A DNA stretch of 6,250 nucleotides from an uncultured Oscillibacter sp. (GTDB taxonomy: Bacteria > Bacillota > Clostridia > Oscillospirales > Oscillospiraceae). The stretch covers positions 1 to 6,250 of the forward strand of contig CAJFNE010000110.1 in assembly GCA_904393855.1 (NCBI GenBank), read 5' to 3'. Shown piece by piece: positions 1-4,864 of this stretch. Each line of letters starts with the position of its first letter. Position 1 is the first letter of the stretch. Below the pieces are notes generated by a model. The model was not told where the DNA came from. It ran no database searches and was given only the letters and a program-made list of their open reading frames with translations. Position numbers and translations under genes: made by a program.

Positions 1-159
1 CCGGGCGTCCCCGAAGGCGCCCACGCCGGGCAGGATGATCCGATCCGCCGCCCGGAGGCGGCCGGCGTCGCCGGTGACCTCCGCCGCAAGGCCCAGAGCC
101 CTGAGGCTGGACACCAGGGAAAACAGGTTCCCCACGCCGTAGTCTACAATTGCGATCAT
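1..159 (-). CDS. hisH: Imidazole glycerol phosphate synthase subunit HisH, N-terminal 53 residues (cut by window edge)
   Basis: HisH is the glutaminase subunit that releases ammonia from glutamine and channels it to HisF, which makes imidazole-glycerol phosphate and AICAR; the complex is cytoplasmic. The 53 visible residues begin MIAIVDYGVGNL, the classic HisH N-terminus, and contain PGVGAFGDA at residues 44-52, the oxyanion-loop segment of class I glutamine amidotransferases. The nucleophilic Cys and the His/Glu pair lie beyond the left edge and cannot be judged. The ATG at 159 shares four bases (ATGA) with the hisB stop. A modest ribosome site, AAAGGTG, lies 9 bases upstream inside hisB (about 167-173). 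Start and identity are secure. The gene is truncated only by the window, not visibly broken. hisF is expected downstream, outside the window. Confidence 0.95.
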   Translation of the reverse strand, partial: MIAIVDYGVGNLFSLVSSLRALGLAAEVTGDAGRLRAADRIILPGVGAFGDAR

Positions 160-746
160 GTGAGCACACCTTTCGTGCTGGGAATCTCATCCCGGTGCTT
201 TTCGTCCAGGGCCACGGCCATCTTCAAGGCCCGGCCCGTGCCCTTGAACACCGCCTCCAGGATGTGGTGGGTGTTCTCTCCAGCCAGGAGCCGGATGTGC
301 AGGGACATGGGGCACTCCCGGACGAAAGCCAGCCAAAACTCCTTGGCCAGCTCCGTGTCGAAATCCCCCACCTTCTGGGCCGGCAGGTCCACGGACCAGC
401 CCAGGTAGTCCCGGCCGGAGAGGTCGCAGGCGATGAGCGCCAGGGTCTCGTCCATGGGCAGGAGGAACTGGCCGTAGCGGGTGATGCCTCGCTTGTCCCC
501 CAGGGCCTGGGCGAAAGCCCGCCCCAGGCAGATTCCCGTGTCCTCCACGCTGTGGTGGCCGTCCACCTGGGTGTCCCCCTGGCAGGAGACCGTCAGGTCA
601 AAGTCCCCGTGGCGGGCGAACAGCTCCAGCATGTGGTCCAGGAACCCCACGCCGGTGGCGATGTCCGCTTTCCCGGCGCCGTCCAGGTTCAGGGAGAGCT
701 GAATCCGCGTCTCCCGGGTATCGCGTTGGATGGATGCAGTGCGCAT
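156..746 (-). CDS. hisB: Imidazoleglycerol-phosphate dehydratase HisB (monofunctional)
   Basis: This enzyme dehydrates imidazole-glycerol phosphate to imidazole-acetol phosphate, a metal-dependent (Mn) cytoplasmic step. The 196-residue length is that of the monofunctional enzyme; there is no N-terminal histidinol-phosphatase domain as in the enterobacterial bifunctional HisB, so a separate phosphatase must exist elsewhere in the genome. Family signatures are complete: FLDHMLE around residues 35-41, DGHHSVEDTG at 62-71 and GENTHHILEA at 156-165, which supply the His and Glu metal ligands (H38, H64, H65, E68, H160, H161, E164). The usual C-terminal PSTKGVL is present at 189-195. The ATG at 746 has a near-consensus ribosome site 6 bases upstream. 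The gene starts 12 bases after the hisC stop and its own stop overlaps the hisH start by four bases. Confidence 0.98.
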   Translation of the reverse strand: MRTASIQRDTRETRIQLSLNLDGAGKADIATGVGFLDHMLELFARHGDFDLTVSCQGDTQVDGHHSVEDTGICLGRAFAQALGDKRGITRYGQFLLPMDETLALIACDLSGRDYLGWSVDLPAQKVGDFDTELAKEFWLAFVRECPMSLHIRLLAGENTHHILEAVFKGTGRALKMAVALDEKHRDEIPSTKGVLT

Positions 747-750
747 AGAG

Positions 751-760
751 CACCTCCTTT
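751..760 (-). promoter_or_regulatory. Ribosome binding site of hisB, touching the hisC stop
   Basis: The minus strand reads AAAGGAGGTG here, close to a perfect anti-Shine-Dalgarno match, with 6 bases between GGAGG and the ATG at 746. The hisC stop codon TAA (761-759) shares its last two bases with this site, so ribosomes ending hisC finish on top of it. This fixes the hisB start and suggests that hisB can be initiated strongly on its own, unlike the overlapping genes of the operon. Confidence 0.85.
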
Positions 761-1820
761 AAACTTCCAGCAGATGGGTGAGCTGCTCCACCAGGGCGGC
801 CATCTGCGCGCGGGAGCCGATGGTGATGCGGATGAAGTCCCGGATGCGGTCGGCGTCGAACCAGCGCACCAGGATGCCGTTTTCCTTGAGCGTTTCATAG
901 AGCTCCCGGCCGGACAGGCGGCCGTGGCGGGCGAACACGAAGTTGGCGCTGGAGGGGAGCGCGGAGAAGCCGAGCGTCTCCAGGGCCGCCACGGTGCGGG
1001 TCCGGGTCTCCCGGATGGCGGCGGTGCAGGCCTGGAAGTACTCGTCGTCCTCCACGGCGGCGGCGCCGGCCAGGATGGAGAGGCGGTTGACGTTGTAGGG
1101 ATTGAAGCTGTACTTCACCCGGTTCAGGGCGGCGATCAGCTCCCCGCTGCCCAGGGCGTAGCCCACCCGTCCGCCGGCCAGGGATCGGCTCTTGGACATG
1201 GTCTGGGTCACCAGGAGGTTGTCATAGCGGGGGATTAGGGGCACGCAGCTCTCCGCACCGAAGTCCACATATGCCTCGTCCACGATCACCACCCGGTCCG
1301 GGTCCGCCTCCAGCAGATGCTGGATGTGGGAGCGGGGCACGGCGATGCCGGTGGGGGCGTTGGGGTTGGCGATGACGATGGTGCCGGGAAAGTCCAGGTA
1401 GTCCTCCACGTGCAGGGTGAAGTCCTCCCGCAGGGGGATCATCCGGGCGTCCAGGCCGAAGAGGGCGGCCTGGGAGCGGTAGAAGCTGTAGGTGATGTCC
1501 GGATAGGCCACCGGCCGCCCCTGGCCGCAGAAGGCCCGGAAGGCGAAAGCCAGCACCTCGTCGGACCCGTTGGCGGGCAGGACGTTTTCCGGCTGGAGCT
1601 TGTAGCGGCGGGCCAGCGCGCCCACCAGGTGGGCGCAGGTGGGGTCGGAGTAGAGGTAGAGCTTCTCCACCTCCTCTCGGGAGAGGGCCTCCACCACCTG
1701 GGGGGAGGGGAGGAAAGGACTCTCGTTGGTGTTCAGCTTGATGTAGGGCTGGTCCTGGGGCTGCTCGCCGGGGGTGTAGGGGGCCAGGCGGGCGGCCTCC
1801 GGAGAGAGGAATCTGCTCAT
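759..1820 (-). CDS. hisC: Histidinol-phosphate aminotransferase HisC
   Basis: A PLP-dependent class I/II aminotransferase that converts imidazole-acetol phosphate plus glutamate to histidinol phosphate in the cytoplasm. At 353 residues it is the normal size. Fold-type I landmarks appear in order: LNTNESP near residues 29-35, the NPNAPTG loop at 152-158 (N154 contacts the cofactor), DEAYVDF at 181-187 (D181 and Y184 hold the PLP ring), the Schiff-base lysine K210 in MSKSRSLAGGRVG, and RITIG at 331-335 with the substrate-binding Arg. The operon position between hisD and hisB favours HisC over related aromatic or threonine-phosphate (CobD-like) transaminases, although HisC enzymes often also act on aromatic substrates. 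The ATG at 1820 overlaps the hisD stop as ATGA and has GAGGTGAT 7 bases upstream. Nothing looks damaged. Confidence 0.97.
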   Translation of the reverse strand: MSRFLSPEAARLAPYTPGEQPQDQPYIKLNTNESPFLPSPQVVEALSREEVEKLYLYSDPTCAHLVGALARRYKLQPENVLPANGSDEVLAFAFRAFCGQGRPVAYPDITYSFYRSQAALFGLDARMIPLREDFTLHVEDYLDFPGTIVIANPNAPTGIAVPRSHIQHLLEADPDRVVIVDEAYVDFGAESCVPLIPRYDNLLVTQTMSKSRSLAGGRVGYALGSGELIAALNRVKYSFNPYNVNRLSILAGAAAVEDDEYFQACTAAIRETRTRTVAALETLGFSALPSSANFVFARHGRLSGRELYETLKENGILVRWFDADRIRDFIRITIGSRAQMAALVEQLTHLLEV

Positions 1821-3118
1821 GGAATCACCTCTTCTGTCGGGGAATCGGACCGGCGGATGAGTACCGACCGGGCGTGGGCCTCCAGGCCCTCCCGCCGGGC
1901 AAAGTCCGCGATGCGGGGGGCGGCCTCCGCCAGGGCCGCCGCGTCATAATAGAGGAAGCTGGACTTCTTCACGAAGTCGTCCACGCTCAGGGGGCTGGAG
2001 AACCGGGCGGTGCCGCTGGTGGGCAGAGTGTGGTTGGGACCGGCGAAATAGTCCCCCAGGGCCTCCGGGGCGCTGCGGCCCAGGAAGATGCTGCCGGCGT
2101 GCTTCACTCGGGGCAGCAGAGCGAAAGGATCGTCCACGCACAGCTCCAGGTGCTCCGGGGCGATGCGGTTGGCGGCCTCCACCGCCGCCTCCAGACTGCC
2201 GGCGACGATGATCTTGCCGTTTTGATCTATGGACTGCCGGGCAATGTCCCGCCGGGGCAGAGCCGCCAGCTGGGCCTCCACCTCCCTCTGAACCGATTCC
2301 GCCAGGGAAGGGCTGTCCGTCACCAGTACCGGGGAGGCCAGCACGTCGTGCTCCGCCTGACTCAAAAGGTCCGCCGCCACCCAGGCGGGGTTGCTGTTCC
2401 CGTCCGCCAGCACCAGGATCTCACTGGGGCCGGCGATCATGTCGATGGCCACCTGGCCGAAGACCTTCCGCTTGGCGGTGGCCACAAAGATGCCGCCGGG
2501 GCCCACGATCTTGTCCACGCGCGGCACGCTCTCCGTGCCGTAGGCCAGGGCCGCCACCGCCTGGGCGCCGCCCAGCTTGAAGATCCGGTCAGCCCCGGCG
2601 ATCCTGGCCGCCGCCAGGGCCGCGGGGCTGATGGCGCCGGTCTCGTCCGGCGGCGTCACCAGCACGATCTCGCTCACCCCGGCGATCTTGGCCGGGATCA
2701 CGTTCATCAAAATGGTGGAGGGGAAGGCCACCGGGCTGCTGGGCACGCAGACACCCACTTTTTCGATGGGGGTATACCGCTGGCCCATAACGATACCGGG
2801 CCGATCGGCCAGGACGAAGTTCCGGTGGACCTGCTGCTCATGGAAGCGGCGGATATTCTCCGCCGCCAGGCGCAGAGTTTCCCGGAAGTCCTCATCCAGA
2901 GAGGACCAGGCGGCCTCGACTTCCTCCGGCGATACCGCCAGGTCGGTGAGGTCCGCGCCGTTGAATTGGCGGGTATAGTCCCGGAGGGCATCGTCACCCC
3001 GCCGGCGGACCTCCGCCAGAATCGCGTCCACGGCGGCGCTGACGTCCTCCTCCGCCTGGATATCCCGGTTCAGGATCTGCTCCGGCGTCAGCTGGTCCAA
3101 ATCGTAAATGCGCATCAT
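1817..3118 (-). CDS. hisD: Histidinol dehydrogenase HisD, with unusual NAD-site residues
   Basis: HisD is a zinc enzyme that carries out the last two NAD-dependent oxidations, histidinol to histidinal to histidine. The 433-residue length is typical. The zinc ligands are present: Q254 and H257 in LLSQAEHD, D356 in ALGDY and H415 in EGLEAHARS. The catalytic pair E322-H323 sits in APEHLEL; IDMIAGPSEIL (225-235) and GPNHTLPTSGTARFSSPLS (from 360) are also canonical. The oddity is in the cofactor pocket. The usual VGxYVPGG motif reads VGVCVPSS (121-128), so the Tyr is Cys124 and the GG pair is Ser-Ser; the usual VGPGN reads VGPGG, so the Asn is Gly209. The nearby Gln (Q186 in KLGGAQA) is kept. No frameshift is seen. 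Two ATGs occur in tandem at 3118 and 3115. The first is preferred because GGAGGTG is 10 bases away and it forms an ATGA overlap with the upstream gene. Confidence 0.97.
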   Translation of the reverse strand: MMRIYDLDQLTPEQILNRDIQAEEDVSAAVDAILAEVRRRGDDALRDYTRQFNGADLTDLAVSPEEVEAAWSSLDEDFRETLRLAAENIRRFHEQQVHRNFVLADRPGIVMGQRYTPIEKVGVCVPSSPVAFPSTILMNVIPAKIAGVSEIVLVTPPDETGAISPAALAAARIAGADRIFKLGGAQAVAALAYGTESVPRVDKIVGPGGIFVATAKRKVFGQVAIDMIAGPSEILVLADGNSNPAWVAADLLSQAEHDVLASPVLVTDSPSLAESVQREVEAQLAALPRRDIARQSIDQNGKIIVAGSLEAAVEAANRIAPEHLELCVDDPFALLPRVKHAGSIFLGRSAPEALGDYFAGPNHTLPTSGTARFSSPLSVDDFVKKSSFLYYDAAALAEAAPRIADFARREGLEAHARSVLIRRSDSPTEEVIP

Positions 3119-4695
3119 GCCGTTGTCACCTCCGCCAGCTTCTGCAAAAGGGCGTCGATCTCCCGACGGTGGAACTGATAGCTGGCCCGGTTGGCAATCA
3201 GCCGGGCGGAGATAGGCAGGAATTCCGTCAGCACCCGCAGGTGGTTCTCCCGCAGGGTGGTGCCCGTCTCCACGATGTCCACGATCACGTCGGAGAGTCC
3301 CAGCAGGGGGGCCAGTTCGATGGAGCCGTTCAGCTGGATCATGTCAATGTCCCGGCCCTGGTCGGCGTAGTAGTCCCGGGCGATGTGGACGAACTTGGTA
3401 GCCACCCGCAACGTGCGGGCGGGATCGTCCACGAAGTCCTGGGGACCCGCCACGCACATGCGGCACTTGCCCAGGCCCGTGTCCAGCAGCTCATACACGT
3501 CGGCCCCGGATTCCACCAGGATGTCCTTGCCCACGATGCCGATGTCCGCCGCCCCGTGCTCCACGTAGATGGCCACGTCGCTGGGCTTCACCAGGAAGTA
3601 GCGGATGCCGGCGGCGGGATTCTCCACCACCAGCTTCCGGGAGTCCTTGTAGTTCTCCGGGCAGCCGTAGCCCACGCTAGCCAGCAGGTCATAGACCTTG
3701 TCCCCCAGGCGGCCCTTGGGCAGGGCCACGTTCAGCATCACCGGGGCGTCCGCCTCCGCCGCGGGAGCGTCGGAGAGGCGGTCCAGCTCATCTAAGTACA
3801 GGGCGAAGCCGATGGCCTTGGCGCCGGGGCGGAACTGCTCCGCCAGGGGATCGTACTGGCCGCCTTTCAGCACCGCCCGGGGGAGGCCCGCCAGATAGCC
3901 CTGGAGCACCAGGCCGTTATAGTACTCCATGTCGTTGACCAGGGACAGGTCCAGCCGCAGTCCCTCCGTCCGCCCCTCCCGGGCCAGCGCTTCGCCCAGA
4001 GCCCGCAGCTCGGAGAGGGCCGCGCCCATGGCGGCGTTGAGGGCCAGGGGCTCCGCCTGGGCCAGCACCTGCTCCCAGGGGCCGGTCAGCGTGCTGAGAC
4101 GGCACAGGGCGTCGGCCCCCTGCTGGGAGAGGCCCGCCGCGGCGGCTCGGGCCCGCAGCTCATGCTGGTTCTTGTTGCGGATGCAGGTCAGGAGACGGGG
4201 ACGGATGGACTCCGGCGCGCCCACGGCGTCCAGCAGCCCGGTGACAAAGCCCATGTGGCTGATCTCCAGTGCCGCGTCCCGCCCCGTTAGGGCCAGGCTC
4301 CGCAGGGCCAGGGACACCGTCTGGGCCGTGGCGGCGCCGTCCACCGCGCCGATGCACTCCAGGCCGATCTGCCGGATCTCCTGGAAAGTGCGGCTCTCCC
4401 GGCTGGGACGGTAGACGTTCTCCGCATAGTAGAAGCGGCCGCAGGCCCCCGGCTCCACCTGAGCGTTCTTGGCGATGGAGAGGGTCACGTCCGGCTTCAG
4501 GGCCAGCAGGCGGCCGTCCAGGTCCGTAAAGGTGATGATCTGCTCGCTGGGGAGGAACCGGCGGTTCTCCTGATAGAGGCCGTACTCCTCAAAGCGGCTC
4601 ATATGGTACTGCCGGAAGCCGGCCTGCTGGTACAGCATCCGCAGCTGTAACGAGATCCGCTCCTGCGGCTTGAGAATATTCCAATCCAGATCCAT
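3115..4695 (-). CDS. hisZG: HisZ-HisG fusion: ATP phosphoribosyltransferase regulatory plus catalytic domains
   Basis: The first enzyme of the pathway condenses ATP with PRPP to phosphoribosyl-ATP and is normally the histidine feedback point. This 526-residue chain joins two proteins that are usually separate. Residues 1-306 are HisZ, a histidyl-tRNA-synthetase paralogue: ALKPDVTLSI at 65-74, YYAENVYR (motif 2-like) at 89-96, GLECIGA at 111-117 and GGQYDPLAEQF (motif 3 region) at 278-288. The synthetase Arg before the YY pair is replaced (NDMEYYNG), so it should not charge tRNA. After an Ala/Asp/Pro linker (about 307-319), residues 320-526 are a short-form HisG: ALPKGRL at 324-330, VAIYVEHGAADIGIVGKD at 374-391 and the PRPP loop VETGTTLREN at 475-484. 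Short HisG lacks the C-terminal regulatory domain and depends on HisZ. The ATG at 4695 has GGGAGG 9 bases upstream. The HisG part retains a Met exactly where a free HisG would start. Domain identities are secure; an assembly error that fused two genes is possible but unlikely. Confidence 0.95.
   Translation of the reverse strand: MDLDWNILKPQERISLQLRMLYQQAGFRQYHMSRFEEYGLYQENRRFLPSEQIITFTDLDGRLLALKPDVTLSIAKNAQVEPGACGRFYYAENVYRPSRESRTFQEIRQIGLECIGAVDGAATAQTVSLALRSLALTGRDAALEISHMGFVTGLLDAVGAPESIRPRLLTCIRNKNQHELRARAAAAGLSQQGADALCRLSTLTGPWEQVLAQAEPLALNAAMGAALSELRALGEALAREGRTEGLRLDLSLVNDMEYYNGLVLQGYLAGLPRAVLKGGQYDPLAEQFRPGAKAIGFALYLDELDRLSDAPAAEADAPVMLNVALPKGRLGDKVYDLLASVGYGCPENYKDSRKLVVENPAAGIRYFLVKPSDVAIYVEHGAADIGIVGKDILVESGADVYELLDTGLGKCRMCVAGPQDFVDDPARTLRVATKFVHIARDYYADQGRDIDMIQLNGSIELAPLLGLSDVIVDIVETGTTLRENHLRVLTEFLPISARLIANRASYQFHRREIDALLQKLAEVTTA
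3127..3133 (-). promoter_or_regulatory. Ribosome binding site of hisD, inside the end of hisZG
   Basis: GGAGGTG lies within the last codons of the hisZ-hisG gene. It is 10 bases from the ATG at 3118 and 13 from the second ATG at 3115. The spacing favours the upstream ATG, giving a protein that begins Met-Met-Arg. Confidence 0.75.
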
Positions 4696-4710
4696 GGGTG
4701 GCGACCTCCC
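4696..4710 (-). promoter_or_regulatory. Ribosome binding site of hisZG, possibly folded into a small hairpin
   Basis: The minus strand just before the ATG reads GGGAGGTCGCCACCC. GGGAGG (4710-4705) is the Shine-Dalgarno sequence, 9 bases from the start codon, which fixes the start at 4695. The same 15 bases can fold back: GGG with CCC and GG with CC, with one A-A mismatch and a three-base loop, which would hide the site. The ribosome site itself is solid; the hairpin is only a possibility. Confidence 0.7.
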
Positions 4711-4733
4711 GTGTAGATACGATTTCCGAGAAT

Positions 4734-4762
4734 ATTTTACCGGGTTTGATTAACAAAGTAAA
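4734..4762 (-). promoter_or_regulatory. Candidate sigma-A promoter of the his operon
   Basis: TTTACT (4762-4757; 4 of 6 matches to TTGACA) and TAAAAT (4739-4734; 5 of 6 matches to TATAAT) are separated by exactly 17 bases in an AT-rich patch of an otherwise GC-rich window. The predicted RNA start, near 4727, would leave a leader of about 30 bases before hisZG. This is the best promoter match in the gap, found by eye and not tested. Confidence 0.6.
4745..4757. promoter_or_regulatory. Imperfect dyad between the -35 and -10 boxes, possible operator
   Basis: The minus strand reads TTTGTTAATCAAA, with 5 of 6 positions symmetric about the central A. It lies almost entirely in the 17-base spacer of the predicted his promoter, a common place for a repressor site. 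No specific regulator is recognised, and AT-rich spacers form such dyads by chance. Confidence 0.3.
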
Positions 4763-4792
4763 GTGGTAATTCGGTAGCAAGTGAAATTCTGC

Positions 4793-4806
4793 CCTTTGCA
4801 CAAAGG
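4793..4806. repeat. Short inverted repeat CCTTTG-CA-CAAAGG
   Basis: Perfect six-base arms flank a two-base centre, about 30 bases upstream of the predicted -35 box. The two-base loop is too short for a stable RNA hairpin, so a protein-binding dyad is more plausible than a terminator. It shares TTTG/CAAA arms with the dyad in the promoter spacer. Function unknown. Confidence 0.3.
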
Positions 4807-4820
4807 AAAGGAGAAAACGG

Positions 4821-4858
4821 AAACCGGATACAGGGATTTTACACCCCGTATCCGGTTT
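4821..4858 (-). terminator. Intrinsic terminator after the MerR-RDD gene
   Basis: Eleven-base arms match perfectly: AAACCGGATAC and GTATCCGGTTT. On the minus-strand RNA the stem extends through one G-U pair and three further G-C pairs, leaving an 8-base loop. It starts seven bases past the stop codon at 4867-4865. The minus-strand tail is pyrimidine-rich but broken (CCGTTTTCTCC). The plus-strand side has the cleaner run of five T (4856-4860), so the element could stop transcription in both directions. It separates the upstream gene from the his operon. Confidence 0.85.
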
Positions 4859-4864
4859 TTGCAA

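Noticed and set aside
150..1238. Long open frame on the plus strand opposite hisB and hisC
   Set aside because: It is antisense to two well-supported genes. GC-rich third positions remove stops from the opposite strand, and the translation is low-complexity Gly/Val/Gln/His with no family resemblance.
1874..3178. Plus-strand open frame of 434 codons covering hisD in antisense
   Set aside because: Same cause: it mirrors the hisD codon pattern, is rich in Gly/His/Arg/Gln and has no recognisable domain.
4696..4707. T-box-like GGGTGGCGACC on the plus strand
   Set aside because: It faces away from the his genes, is only an approximate match, and is explained by the hisZG ribosome site on the other strand.
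4589..4864. Minus-strand open frame through the intergenic gap into hisZG in another frame, as a possible leader or small protein
   Set aside because: It would start at a TTG inside the terminator stem, has no ribosome site and has no run of His codons. It overlaps hisZG out of frame, so it is neither a leader peptide nor a credible gene.
4836..4864. Second promoter-like pair, TTGCAA, 17 bases, TAAAAT, on the minus strand
   Set aside because: The spacing is right, but the -10 box is in the loop of the terminator hairpin, the -35 box is only 4 of 6, and RNA starting there would carry part of the stem. The 4762-4734 pair is the better candidate.
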